Source: UBA961 sp049317525 (GTDB lineage Bacteria; Bacteroidota; Ignavibacteria; Kapaibacteriales; UBA961). From it: 51,239 bases of DNA. Within the stretch, counting starts at the first letter, position 1; each line of letters begins with the position of its first letter. The stretch spans positions 1 through 51,239 of the forward strand of contig JBMOIC010000019.1 in assembly GCA_049317525.1 (NCBI GenBank), written 5' to 3'. Of this stretch, positions 33,288 to 42,047 are shown piece after piece. The position numbers and the translations under genes are program-made. The notes under the pieces are model-generated. The model did no database searches. It was not told the origin of the DNA and worked only from the letters and a program-made list of their open reading frames with translations.

Positions 33288-34553
33288 ATGATTCCTACAT
33301 TTGATCAATCAGTCCTTTCTTATTCATTGCCAGATGAAAACATAGCTCTGTTCCCTAAAGAACAAAGAGATGAAAGTAAATTATTAATCGTGAATCCACA
33401 TGATATTAATCCATTTACAGATTCTGTCTTTCATGAAATAGATTCCTTTTTACCCGAACATTCACTATTAATAGTAAATGCTTCTAAAGTAATAAAAGCA
33501 AGAATTTATGCTCATAAACAAACGGGCGGTAAGGCTGAATTATTATTAATCGAACCTATTCAAGGAAGTGCAGCCGAAGCCCTTATACAAGAAAAAGAGA
33601 GTATATGGGAATGTATGATTGGAGGAAAAAATCTTACTCCAGGTACAATTCTTGAATGTGTGGCAAAACATTATACATTAAAAGCAGAAATACTTGAAAG
33701 AAATAATACACAAGGAATTGTAAAATTTCAATGGGATGAATCTATTACTTTGGGTGCTTTATTAGAAGATATAGGGACAATACCTTTACCTCCTTATCTA
33801 CATCGAAAAGCAGAAGATTCAGACACAATTCGTTATCAAACAATTTATGCAAAAGAAAATGGGTCTGTTGCTGCGCCAACAGCAGGTTTGCATATAACCG
33901 ATAATGTTATTCAAAAGTTGAAAAAGAAACAAATCAATATGGTAGATATTACTTTGCATGTTGGCTTAGGAACATTTAAACCATATGAAGCAGATACACC
34001 AGAAGATTTTTTAATGCATACAGAGAAAATTCTCATTCCCAAAGAGGTTATTGAAGATTGTAGAGAGTTTTTTCTTAATCCAGATCGCGGTTTATTTATT
34101 TGTGTTGGGACAACATCCTGCAGGACAATGGAATCTGTTTTTTGGTTTGGTGTTCAATTATTAAATCCATCATCACCAATGTGGAATCAATCTTATATTT
34201 CTATGCAACAATGGACGCCATATTCACTTGTAGATAAGAATATTAATTCTGCTGATGTATTCGCAATCTTACTTACTTGGATGGATAGATATAATCTTAC
34301 AATTATAGAAGGTGAAACACAATTAATGATAATTCCTGGTTATTCATTTGGATTAACCGAAGCTCTTATTACTAATTTTCATCAGCCAAAAAGTACATTG
34401 CTTTTTCTTGTTTCTGCTTTTTTAGGTATCGATATATGGAAACAAAGCTATGAATATGCTCTTAAGAATGACTATAGATTTCTTAGTTATGGGGATTCAT
34501 CATTATTGCTAAAAGGGAAGATATTTCATGCCGACTCTAAACCCGTACTTTAA
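33288..34553 (+). CDS. queA: S-adenosylmethionine:tRNA ribosyltransferase-isomerase QueA
   Basis: QueA transfers ribose from S-adenosylmethionine to 7-aminomethyl-7-deazaguanine in tRNA, the penultimate queuosine step. The family motifs are SVAAPTAGLHI, VGLGTFKPY, CVGTTSCRTMESV and FGLTEALITNFHQPKSTLLFLVSAF (seen here as separate short stretches). At 421 residues it is longer than the E. coli enzyme (about 356), with the extra sequence spread over internal loops, as is common in Bacteroidota. It begins right after the nrdJ terminator and its last 17 bases overlap the convergent yhcH-type gene. Confidence 0.93.
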   Translation: MIPTFDQSVLSYSLPDENIALFPKEQRDESKLLIVNPHDINPFTDSVFHEIDSFLPEHSLLIVNASKVIKARIYAHKQTGGKAELLLIEPIQGSAAEALIQEKESIWECMIGGKNLTPGTILECVAKHYTLKAEILERNNTQGIVKFQWDESITLGALLEDIGTIPLPPYLHRKAEDSDTIRYQTIYAKENGSVAAPTAGLHITDNVIQKLKKKQINMVDITLHVGLGTFKPYEADTPEDFLMHTEKILIPKEVIEDCREFFLNPDRGLFICVGTTSCRTMESVFWFGVQLLNPSSPMWNQSYISMQQWTPYSLVDKNINSADVFAILLTWMDRYNLTIIEGETQLMIIPGYSFGLTEALITNFHQPKSTLLFLVSAFLGIDIWKQSYEYALKNDYRFLSYGDSSLLLKGKIFHADSKPVL

Positions 34554-34983
34554 ATATTACTTTCTTCACATATTTGGAAGGTGTACGTGGCGCATGAGCA
34601 TCGTGAGGAAAAAAAATAGCAAATTGATTAGTATGCAATGTATAATGATCTAAAGGCTCATCAGAAAAAAACATAATATCTGATTCTTCGGAGTATTCTT
34701 TAAGAATAGAATTACATTGATCTTTATGTTTCCATCCAAAGGAAAAACTGCCATCTATAACACATTGAATATCAATATATTTTTTATGTGCTTCTAATAT
34801 ACACTTAACTTCAGGCATATGCACCTGATCTTCAATGATCATATATAATCGATCTTTCTCAATGATATGTTTTCCGAGAGGAAGATTCATATACATATTA
34901 GAATTCAATACTTCAATAACTTTACTGAATTCTGGATGTAAACATTGATAGTGTTTTAGAGAATCTAAAGAATCTATAATCAT
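34537..34983 (-). CDS. YhcH/YjgK/YiaL family (DUF386) protein
   Basis: The 148-residue protein has the family pattern: MIIDSLDSLKHY at the start, LPLGKHIIEKDRLYMIIEDQ, the conserved AHKKYIDIQCVIDG and FFPHDAHAPR with the cupin-type metal ligands His and Asp near the end. Members form a small beta-sandwich linked to sugar (sialate or uronate) anomer processing and to toxin-like biofilm control, but no precise reaction is established. The start overlaps the DUF1566 stop as ATGA, so it is the last gene of the seven-gene operon; a role in that system is not obvious. Confidence 0.85.
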   Translation of the reverse strand: MIIDSLDSLKHYQCLHPEFSKVIEVLNSNMYMNLPLGKHIIEKDRLYMIIEDQVHMPEVKCILEAHKKYIDIQCVIDGSFSFGWKHKDQCNSILKEYSEESDIMFFSDEPLDHYTLHTNQFAIFFPHDAHAPRTPSKYVKKVIFKVRV

Positions 34984-36164
34984 CTTGCTGCTTGAATATA
35001 AGAAGTTCTATATGTATGTCCACCAATTGTAAAAGACACTATATAGCAACCTTCAGGATTTTGGGGGATATCTAATGAATACAAGCGATCTTTGTTAGTA
35101 TAAAGAATTTGACCTGTTAAATCATAACAAGACATCGATTCAATTGGATAATTACTTTCAATATGTACTGTATTATTGATCAAATTCATTGTATATGGCA
35201 AAACATTTTCAGATTCAACCACATCTAATGTATTTTCTGCAGATCTAACTAAAATTACCTTCAATTTATCAGTTTTTACTGCATATGTAGTTATACCAAA
35301 TCTTGTATCTAAGTACCACGCTTTTGTAGTTTGATTGGGAAGAGAAGTTGATGACCAATATTTTCCTACAGAAATTTGACCATTAAACATTGGATTAATA
35401 GATGGATTTGAATAATCTTCATCATTTAATGACTGTAATTCTTTGATATTCGGTAAGCGCCAATCTGATGCACCAGCAAAATTAGTTTCTTCTGCAATTT
35501 GCAAAGCAGATTCCCAATTTAGTGAATCTTGCAAAGGCTGTTGTTTCCACATTAATCCACTTAGATTATCTGTAATTGTTCCATCAGCATTCTGTATATG
35601 TCTAGATTGATATTCTTTTGGGGGAAGTATATCTCGAACTGCTCTTACATGAAAACGCTTAGTACCACCAGCACTTATTGTTTCTTTCTTTATATGATTT
35701 CCAACACCTCCGCCAGCATTTGTTACCCAAGCTTTTGTATTATCATTAATCTGGTTTTGTGAACTCCACCAATATTCAGCAGCTGTTTTAGGAAATACTG
35801 CATCTGGAAGTGTAGGATTTGGTTTGTCAAAATGCAATAAGCTGAATAGTTCATGACAATTTGGTAAACGCCAATCTGAAAATCCATCTAAAGTTAAAGT
35901 ATCACAATATAATCCTGCAGACTCATATGTCATTTCTCCACCATCTGTTCTTTCCCATTGTAAACCCGTTACTGTGTCAATTGCAGTTAAATTGTCTTGT
36001 ATGATAAAACCAGGAGGATTAATTGCATAATCTGAATCTTCACCAAATGTGTTAGTATAGTCTTTTGTCTGCCAAGTATCAGGAATATTCTTCATGGTTT
36101 TTTTAACCAATTGAGCATCAGATTCACAAAACAATATGAAAAGGAATAAAAAGAAGATCTTCAT
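34980..36164 (-). CDS. Exported protein with two DUF1566 (Lcl C-terminal) domains and type IX-like tail
   Basis: From the ATG at 36164 (2 bases after the hupE-type stop) the product has 394 residues and a signal peptide (about 1-18); a longer frame from 36206 would put 14 residues before it. Two tandem DUF1566 domains follow: TVTGLQWERTDGG with FSDWRLPNCHELFSLL and WWSSQ; then LSGLMWKQQPLQDS with ASDWRLPNIKELQSL and YWSST. This is the C-type-lectin/formylglycine-enzyme-like fold found in Legionella Lcl and many surface proteins that bind glycans. The last 70 residues look like a type IX sorting tail (NPEGCYIVSFTIGG). Surface display is inferred. Confidence 0.8.
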   Translation of the reverse strand: MKIFFLFLFILFCESDAQLVKKTMKNIPDTWQTKDYTNTFGEDSDYAINPPGFIIQDNLTAIDTVTGLQWERTDGGEMTYESAGLYCDTLTLDGFSDWRLPNCHELFSLLHFDKPNPTLPDAVFPKTAAEYWWSSQNQINDNTKAWVTNAGGGVGNHIKKETISAGGTKRFHVRAVRDILPPKEYQSRHIQNADGTITDNLSGLMWKQQPLQDSLNWESALQIAEETNFAGASDWRLPNIKELQSLNDEDYSNPSINPMFNGQISVGKYWSSTSLPNQTTKAWYLDTRFGITTYAVKTDKLKVILVRSAENTLDVVESENVLPYTMNLINNTVHIESNYPIESMSCYDLTGQILYTNKDRLYSLDIPQNPEGCYIVSFTIGGHTYRTSYIQAAR

Positions 36165-36166
36165 TA

Positions 36167-36718
36167 TCAACCTAATGATCTCGTTATAGCCCAGAATAAG
36201 CCACAACTTGCAATTATTAAAGAAAGTGGTTTTTTTATATAAGAATTATACCAAGGGGCATCTAAAAATGGCTTTGATAGAATAAAATATAAGATAACTA
36301 TCAAACTTGCTTGTGCTAACTCGACACCAATATTGAATCCTGCCAGAACTGTTATTATATCTTGCTTTTGCATTCCAATATCTGCCAATGCCCCTGCAAA
36401 ACCAATTCCATGCAAAAGGCCAAATAAAAATATTATCAAAAGCCTTATCGAAAAAGTAAACCCACCTAGAATATTTTCTAATCCTGCGATAAAAATTGAT
36501 ATTGCTATACCAATTTCTATCAATTGAGTATTTGGTATAATTAGCTGAATGGCAGTTAAACCAAGTGTTAATGAATGCGCAATTGTAAAAATTGAACATT
36601 GCAGTATAGCAGTTTTAATACGAGAATTATATAAAAATAGGGCAATCATAAATAAAATATGATCGTAACCTAAAGGGAATACATGCTCGAAACCTCTAAT
36701 CAAAAAGTCAAAAAACAT
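36167..36718 (-). CDS. HupE/UreJ_2 family membrane permease
   Basis: The 183-residue, six- to seven-helix protein opens with FEHVFPLGYDHILFM, the G-x-x-H-x-x-x-G-x-D-H signature of HupE/UreJ proteins, and continues with IAHSLTLG and LLHGIGFAG, each adding a histidine inside a helix. HupE/UreJ relatives import nickel or cobalt for hydrogenase and urease; the UreJ_2 branch is poorly characterised and no hydrogenase or urease gene is here. In an operon with a multicopper oxidase the natural guess is another transition metal. It starts 8 bases after the YHYH gene stop. Confidence 0.88.
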   Translation of the reverse strand: MFFDFLIRGFEHVFPLGYDHILFMIALFLYNSRIKTAILQCSIFTIAHSLTLGLTAIQLIIPNTQLIEIGIAISIFIAGLENILGGFTFSIRLLIIFLFGLLHGIGFAGALADIGMQKQDIITVLAGFNIGVELAQASLIVILYFILSKPFLDAPWYNSYIKKPLSLIIASCGLFWAITRSLG

Positions 36719-36726
36719 AAGAAATA

Positions 36727-38319
36727 CTATGGTTTTACTATGATACTTTTAATCATATTGCCCGGCTGAATTGATAGAAAATATAATCCAAATGGTAATG
36801 ACTGAGTAGAAAGTAGATTTTGTCCAGTTAAACTTTGGACAGCTAATTTACCATCAACAGTAAATAAGCTTAACTGCATAGCACTTAACATTGAAACATC
36901 TGATAGGCTTTGGACAAATATTCTATCAGGAAACTGCTGAATATCATATTCTTCTGATTGGTTTTCTTTTATTGAACTTGTAGGTAAACTGCAAATTGTT
37001 TGTCCTTTATATTGATTTGTTGTTGTACCAGTAGCAGATGTAAAATTAAATGTATAATTCCCAGCTTGCGTCCAACTATAATCCACTTTATATGTTTGAT
37101 TGTTTAATGTATATGAAAGTATATAACCATTATTCATTTGATTTGGTATCATACCTGTTATTGTCGCACCTTTTAATGGTGTTAATGCAGGACGACATCC
37201 CTTTGCACTAGACTGGGGTATAATTTGATATGTTGAATCTTCTGTTACTTCTCCTGCGAATGATGCAATAGTATACGGAACAGTCAAAGTGCCATGATAA
37301 TGATATACACCATTAGTGCCGGCATGCCCATGATGAATATCCAATGATTTCATATCTGAGCCATCTGGTTCTTTATCACCATATATTGCAAAACCATCAA
37401 AAGCATATGCAATTGGTAAACTTTGTTTTGTAAAACTATACAAATGCGTTGGTGCTAAATGATAATGATAATCGTCAGCCCTACCACTATGTCCACCCCA
37501 ATTATCTAATTGTCCATCCACATATGCATCAACACCTGTATTGGTATATGGGTTAAATATTGCTATTCCATTTACTGCGATAGCAATTCCACCTCGAGTA
37601 CAATGAGTTTGATTAACAGGTACTGAATTAATAGCCATTACAGGATTTAATGGAATGCTCCATGCATTATTATCGATATAACATTGAGGAATAGGAACTT
37701 GTTGCTGCCAAGAAGTAATACCTTTCATCATTTCATGAGTTGTTGCAAGCCCTAATGATCCAACTCTGAAATATGTTTTGTCCCATGATGTAATAACATG
37801 TTCTTTAAACGGTGTAAAAGCTGAATCAATTGTCGAAGGATCTGTTTGTACGCTTTGCAATGCTGGCATTCCATCCTTGAAACTATATGTCATTGATACC
37901 AATGCTATGCATGCAAAATACCAAGCATATGCTCTTTGATATCTAAACAATATCATCAGTAAAATAATTATACCAAAAAACACAAAGAAAATAGGTGTGT
38001 ATAATGGTGTTTGAGGTAATGAATGAATATTCGGTGTTGAATATTGAGGTCCATTAATGTGAAGAATATCTTTATATCTTTTATCAGTATAGAGTCTATC
38101 TTGTTTTGAAAGTTCATCATATGGAAATGAGACAATATGATTATGTTCTTGTTCTATAAACACTTTATTGTCTTTTAGCATATAAAAAGACCCATGGATC
38201 AGTCTATTTCCGATATTCCACTCTCTATCAAAAAGAGCTTTGGTATTCCCACTATGAGAGAATGCCATCATAGGAGTAAAAAGAATTAAAAAGATGATAC
38301 GAATGAGGTTCTTTTTCAT
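36727..38319 (-). CDS. YHYH-domain protein with SHD1-like domain, two membrane helices and type IX-like tail
   Basis: The 530-residue protein has a signal peptide (1-20) and a segment at 30-82 whose spacing (DREW, GSFYMLKDNKVFIE, IVSFPYDELSKQDRLY) resembles SHD1 domains common in Planctomycetes. Two hydrophobic helices lie at about 108-126 and 130-147. The YHYH domain covers about 200-420, with DDYHYHLAP (YHYH 284-287), DIHHGHAGTNG and a second YHYH at 339-342. A tail with FGLYFLSIQPG resembles type IX sorting domains. The histidine clusters suggest metal binding; the family has no established function. It lies 29 bases after the preceding secreted protein gene and 8 before the hupE-type gene. 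Membrane helices inside a type IX cargo are odd. Confidence 0.8.
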   Translation of the reverse strand: MKKNLIRIIFLILFTPMMAFSHSGNTKALFDREWNIGNRLIHGSFYMLKDNKVFIEQEHNHIVSFPYDELSKQDRLYTDKRYKDILHINGPQYSTPNIHSLPQTPLYTPIFFVFFGIIILLMILFRYQRAYAWYFACIALVSMTYSFKDGMPALQSVQTDPSTIDSAFTPFKEHVITSWDKTYFRVGSLGLATTHEMMKGITSWQQQVPIPQCYIDNNAWSIPLNPVMAINSVPVNQTHCTRGGIAIAVNGIAIFNPYTNTGVDAYVDGQLDNWGGHSGRADDYHYHLAPTHLYSFTKQSLPIAYAFDGFAIYGDKEPDGSDMKSLDIHHGHAGTNGVYHYHGTLTVPYTIASFAGEVTEDSTYQIIPQSSAKGCRPALTPLKGATITGMIPNQMNNGYILSYTLNNQTYKVDYSWTQAGNYTFNFTSATGTTTNQYKGQTICSLPTSSIKENQSEEYDIQQFPDRIFVQSLSDVSMLSAMQLSLFTVDGKLAVQSLTGQNLLSTQSLPFGLYFLSIQPGNMIKSIIVKP

Positions 38320-38348
38320 AATCTTTCTTGTAAAAAGTAATAAAGATA

Positions 38349-39545
38349 TTAGTGAATGAATAGTGTGGAATTGAATTTGTAGGAATTGCTATCATGTAAA
38401 GATAAACAATAGACACCTACTGGTAGATTATTCGATAAAGAAAGCTGATAAGGAATCCCTGCTATTAAATCAGCATTGTTTATGGTGCTGATACAATGTC
38501 CGACTAATGAAAAAAGTTGCAGTGTTGCATTGTGAATATCTTTATGAGTAATTAAAGATATACTCTTATTATCTATAGAAATTATAGGTGTTAATTCTGA
38601 GGATTCGAATATTGAAGAAGGATTAGAGCCAACAGTTTTTCTTGCCAAAACCAAATTATCAACAACTAAATTTGATGTCCAAATAAAAGAACTTGATGTC
38701 CACAAAGAAGTAAAATTTGTCCAAGCAGGAAAATTAACTCCAACAGTTTCAGGAGTATATATATACGCTTTTGGCCAGTTAGAATCATCAAATGCAGGGG
38801 ATTGCCAATTATCAGGCAAAGGATAATGGACGGCATAGCATGAATCAGCACAAGGAATATTTCTTGCTAATTGTTTGCAATATCTGGTATTATTTGATAA
38901 TTCGATGATTGAGTCTGGTGACATCAAAGGGCTTATATAATACACTTGAGCTTTCCATGAAGTATCAGATATTGTACCATCACTAAAGCGAGCAATAAAC
39001 CCAGCATCTCCAGCATGATAGAGATTACCATTATTATTTTCTGTTCCAAGACCAGAATTCTCTTCCCAATCAACAAGTTTAACAGCTATTGTATATGGTT
39101 TTTTTGCTTTAAATCGTAATAAACAAGAGTTAAATGGAGTAAATGGCACGGGGTCGGCACCAATAAGAATTCCATTTATATATACTTCACAATAATTATC
39201 GCTTAGCACATATCCAGTGATAATTTCACCATCTTCATCGATTACTTTGATAGGTATATTATTATTGACAGCATTTATATTAGATGGAGTAATATTATTG
39301 CACTGATTATAGAAATCAGAAAGATATGGTCCTTGTAAAAAGACAGTTTCTGCGGGAACAATCCATTCTTTATTATCAGATGAAGTACTTTTACCAACAA
39401 CAGAAGGACGTGATCCAGAACAACTAGAATATATGTTCTGCTCAATTACAGTTGCCTTGCCTCTTGATACAGAACCAGTAAAAGATTGCGCAATAGTGAT
39501 ATAAGAAGATGATAAAAGAACAATAAGCAGTAAAAAGTATTTCAT
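38349..39545 (-). CDS. Secreted beta-sandwich protein with type IX-like tail, function unknown
   Basis: The 398-residue product has a signal peptide (about 1-19, ending ITIAQ). It contains several cysteines, including a pair near CSGSR and PCADSCYAVHYP that may form disulfides. The middle has NDNYC/EVYINGILIG, KLVDWEENSG and HAGDAGFIARFSDG; later DDSNWPKAYIY followed by FIWTSNLVVDNLVLARKTV resembles the galactose-binding-like modules of beta-galactosidases. The last 70 residues (LPVGVYCLSLHDSN) look like a type IX tail. It starts 3 bases after the thioredoxin-like gene, so it belongs to the operon. No catalytic residues are evident. Confidence 0.65.
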   Translation of the reverse strand: MKYFLLLIVLLSSSYITIAQSFTGSVSRGKATVIEQNIYSSCSGSRPSVVGKSTSSDNKEWIVPAETVFLQGPYLSDFYNQCNNITPSNINAVNNNIPIKVIDEDGEIITGYVLSDNYCEVYINGILIGADPVPFTPFNSCLLRFKAKKPYTIAVKLVDWEENSGLGTENNNGNLYHAGDAGFIARFSDGTISDTSWKAQVYYISPLMSPDSIIELSNNTRYCKQLARNIPCADSCYAVHYPLPDNWQSPAFDDSNWPKAYIYTPETVGVNFPAWTNFTSLWTSSSFIWTSNLVVDNLVLARKTVGSNPSSIFESSELTPIISIDNKSISLITHKDIHNATLQLFSLVGHCISTINNADLIAGIPYQLSLSNNLPVGVYCLSLHDSNSYKFNSTLFIH

Positions 39546-39548
39546 TTG

Positions 39549-40166
39549 TTAATGTCTATAAATGATTTTGCATCCAAATGACTCAACAATTGAGTCTTTG
39601 ATTGGACGCTGTAATAAGAGTGAATTGGCTGCTTCTTTAAGATACTTTCTGGCTATTTCTGGACTTTTACCATTATCATCAATGATTCCTTTGTACACAA
39701 TATTCCAAGAAGAATGTCTTTTTTGAAGTAGATACACTTGTGGAGTAAAATCTGCAGAGAATGCCTTTGCAATAGATTGATCAGCGTCCTGAAGATAAGG
39801 GAAAAGAAAATTATCTTTAAGAGCTTTTGTTTGCATATTACTCAATGTCTCGTCTTCATAAAGAATTGAATCCATTGGATTTATGGCAATCAGCAAAACA
39901 CCTTTAGGAAGATATTCTTGATAAAATGCATTTAAACGTTCTGTATATAAATTTGCAAATGGACAATGATTACATGTAAAAACTACTGCTATGGCAATAT
40001 ATTCATCTTTGTCTTGCAATGAAAACAATGTACCTAGAGCAGTATTAGCTGCAAAAGGTTTTATTAGTCTATTAATAATTGATTGTTTTTCCTTTGCATT
40101 GATTTCACTTATTGACAATGAAATCAGGATTAAAAAAATCATATAAACATAATAGAGTTTTTTCAT
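39549..40166 (-). CDS. Exported thioredoxin/AhpC-like protein (CNHCPF type)
   Basis: The 205-residue product has a signal peptide (about 1-24) and a thioredoxin fold whose active site is TCNHCPFAN with Cys65 and Cys68. This Cys-x-x-Cys variant marks a redoxin group often annotated as AhpC/TSA-like. FTPQVYLLQK carries the cis-proline-type position and the C-terminus has the conserved SFGCKIIY, with a third Cys. It would act in the periplasm as a thiol-disulfide or peroxide reductase, or as a metallochaperone of the Sco kind; the position directly after a multicopper oxidase makes copper handling a reasonable inference. Confidence 0.82.
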   Translation of the reverse strand: MKKLYYVYMIFLILISLSISEINAKEKQSIINRLIKPFAANTALGTLFSLQDKDEYIAIAVVFTCNHCPFANLYTERLNAFYQEYLPKGVLLIAINPMDSILYEDETLSNMQTKALKDNFLFPYLQDADQSIAKAFSADFTPQVYLLQKRHSSWNIVYKGIIDDNGKSPEIARKYLKEAANSLLLQRPIKDSIVESFGCKIIYRH

Positions 40167-40195
40167 TGTCAGGAGATTCTAGATATATAAAAGGT

Positions 40196-41890
40196 TTATT
40201 TACTGAATTGTTTTGTAATAGTTGTTTTTGTAGCGGCATCCATTATCTGCATATAATACATACCTTTAGGAAGATGTGCTATAGAAATACCTTTATGAAT
40301 TTCTGGTTGAGGAAGCATCATCACTGATTTTCCTACACTATTTACAATTGTTATATAGTAGATTTCAATACCTGTATTTTCAATAAAAATCACATCTGAA
40401 GCAGGATTAGGAAATAAGATGTATTGCGATTCATCAGGCATATTATCAATAATTGAACTTGGATTATTCACAACAAATTGTCCCATCATACCATCATCTT
40501 CATGATTAGAAAAATGACAGTGATACATAAAAGGGTGAATTGGATCTGCATAATCATCAAATTTTGCAATAAAAGTAGCGTTTTCGCTTCGCGGTAAATA
40601 AAGAACATCTTTCCATCCTTGCTCATGTAATCCAACTGCATTAGTATTTCCATTTCTGGCAACTAACTTAAATTGAACATCATGAATATGAAAAGTATGA
40701 CCAAAAACATTGCTATTTGTGATTGTCCATTTTTCTATCGCATTTAAATTGACCGTATTATCGATTCTATTAATGTCAAAAACTTTGTCATTAAAATTAA
40801 ATGGAGTAGGATTACCTGGAACACCACCTTTTACATTTATTGAACGGTTAACGGTGGCTTCTGCTGAATTAATAAATTGATTTGAAATCAAAGAAGTAGG
40901 AATAGATGTAATTGGAGAATTTGTTGATTGTCCAATATTTATGCGAAGGCAGTTAAAATCTTTATTATTAAGTAAGCTTCCAAAATTACCTTGAGCAGCT
41001 GGTTCTCCCCCTGGAAATCCAAAAGGTTGATTAGCATTGTATGACATTAAATTTATGCTAGAACCAACATTGTCATTGCTTAAATCTACCAAAATTTCAT
41101 ATCGTTCTCCAACAGCAACTAGCAATTTGCTTACTTGAACAGGTTTATCTAGTAAACCACCATCATTTGCAATAATGTAGAACTTTCTATTGTCACTAAA
41201 GCCAAAATTATATGCCCTTTCAACTTCTGCATTAAGAAGTCTTAAACGGACTATTTGCTTTGGCAATGTAATTTCTGGGTCTCTTGTTCCATTTACTAAT
41301 AAATAATCACCATATGCTACATTTTGTACAAGAAATTGATTAGCAGTATTATATCTTCTGCTTGTTAGCATGAGAGGAATATCATCAATTCCATATTTTC
41401 TAGGAAGTGCTAATGCTGATTCTTCTTGGTCATTAACAATAATAAAGCCACCAATTCCTTTAGACAAATGCTCTAGTGTCATTTCGTGTAAATGTGGATG
41501 ATACCAATATGTTGCAGCATTATTAGTTACTTTCCAATATGGTTGCCACAGTGTTCCAGGAGGTATAACTTGATGAGGGCCACCATCCATTACTGCTGGT
41601 AAATGCATGCCATGCCAATGAATTGTAGTACTATCATTAAGTTTATTAAGTACATTCATGTGTACAGTATCACCCTTATTTATAAATATCGTTGGACCCC
41701 AAAACTGACTATTATTTATCCCACCTGTTATTGTTTGATTACCGGTTGCTCTTAACTGAGCAAATGTGTCTTTAATAGTTAATGTGATATTACTTCCCGC
41801 TAATGTGTCTGGAATCCATAATGGATTATATGTTTGTGCAGAAAGAAAGGCACTACATAAACAAGATAAAAGGAATAAAATAGATTTCAT
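40196..41890 (-). CDS. Secreted multicopper oxidase with type IX sorting tail
   Basis: The 564-residue enzyme has a signal peptide ending FLSAQ. Four copper motifs are intact: HWHGMH at 91-96, YHPHLHE at 130-136, HTFHIHDVQ near 400, and YHCHFSNHEDDGMM near 457, with the type 1 Cys between two His and a Met axial ligand. The fold has three cupredoxin domains, like CueO, SufI or bilirubin oxidase. It oxidises a substrate (Cu(I), Mn(II), Fe(II) or phenolics) and reduces O2 to water. The last 80 residues start with YILFPNPASD and end with KGMYYMQIMD, a canonical type IX sorting domain, so the enzyme should be on the cell surface. It is the first gene of the operon. Confidence 0.93.
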   Translation of the reverse strand: MKSILFLLSCLCSAFLSAQTYNPLWIPDTLAGSNITLTIKDTFAQLRATGNQTITGGINNSQFWGPTIFINKGDTVHMNVLNKLNDSTTIHWHGMHLPAVMDGGPHQVIPPGTLWQPYWKVTNNAATYWYHPHLHEMTLEHLSKGIGGFIIVNDQEESALALPRKYGIDDIPLMLTSRRYNTANQFLVQNVAYGDYLLVNGTRDPEITLPKQIVRLRLLNAEVERAYNFGFSDNRKFYIIANDGGLLDKPVQVSKLLVAVGERYEILVDLSNDNVGSSINLMSYNANQPFGFPGGEPAAQGNFGSLLNNKDFNCLRINIGQSTNSPITSIPTSLISNQFINSAEATVNRSINVKGGVPGNPTPFNFNDKVFDINRIDNTVNLNAIEKWTITNSNVFGHTFHIHDVQFKLVARNGNTNAVGLHEQGWKDVLYLPRSENATFIAKFDDYADPIHPFMYHCHFSNHEDDGMMGQFVVNNPSSIIDNMPDESQYILFPNPASDVIFIENTGIEIYYITIVNSVGKSVMMLPQPEIHKGISIAHLPKGMYYMQIMDAATKTTITKQFSK

Positions 41891-42047
41891 TATTGTACAG
41901 AGTTTATAAATAAAGTATGTGATTTACGTGCAAAGAAGTAACCATTCTGATTAAGAATAGTTTCAAAAATCATGTAAAAATATTTTAGCAATATTGAATA
42001 AAAGGTATGTAAAACTACAACACATATTTACTTAAATATTAAAAGAA

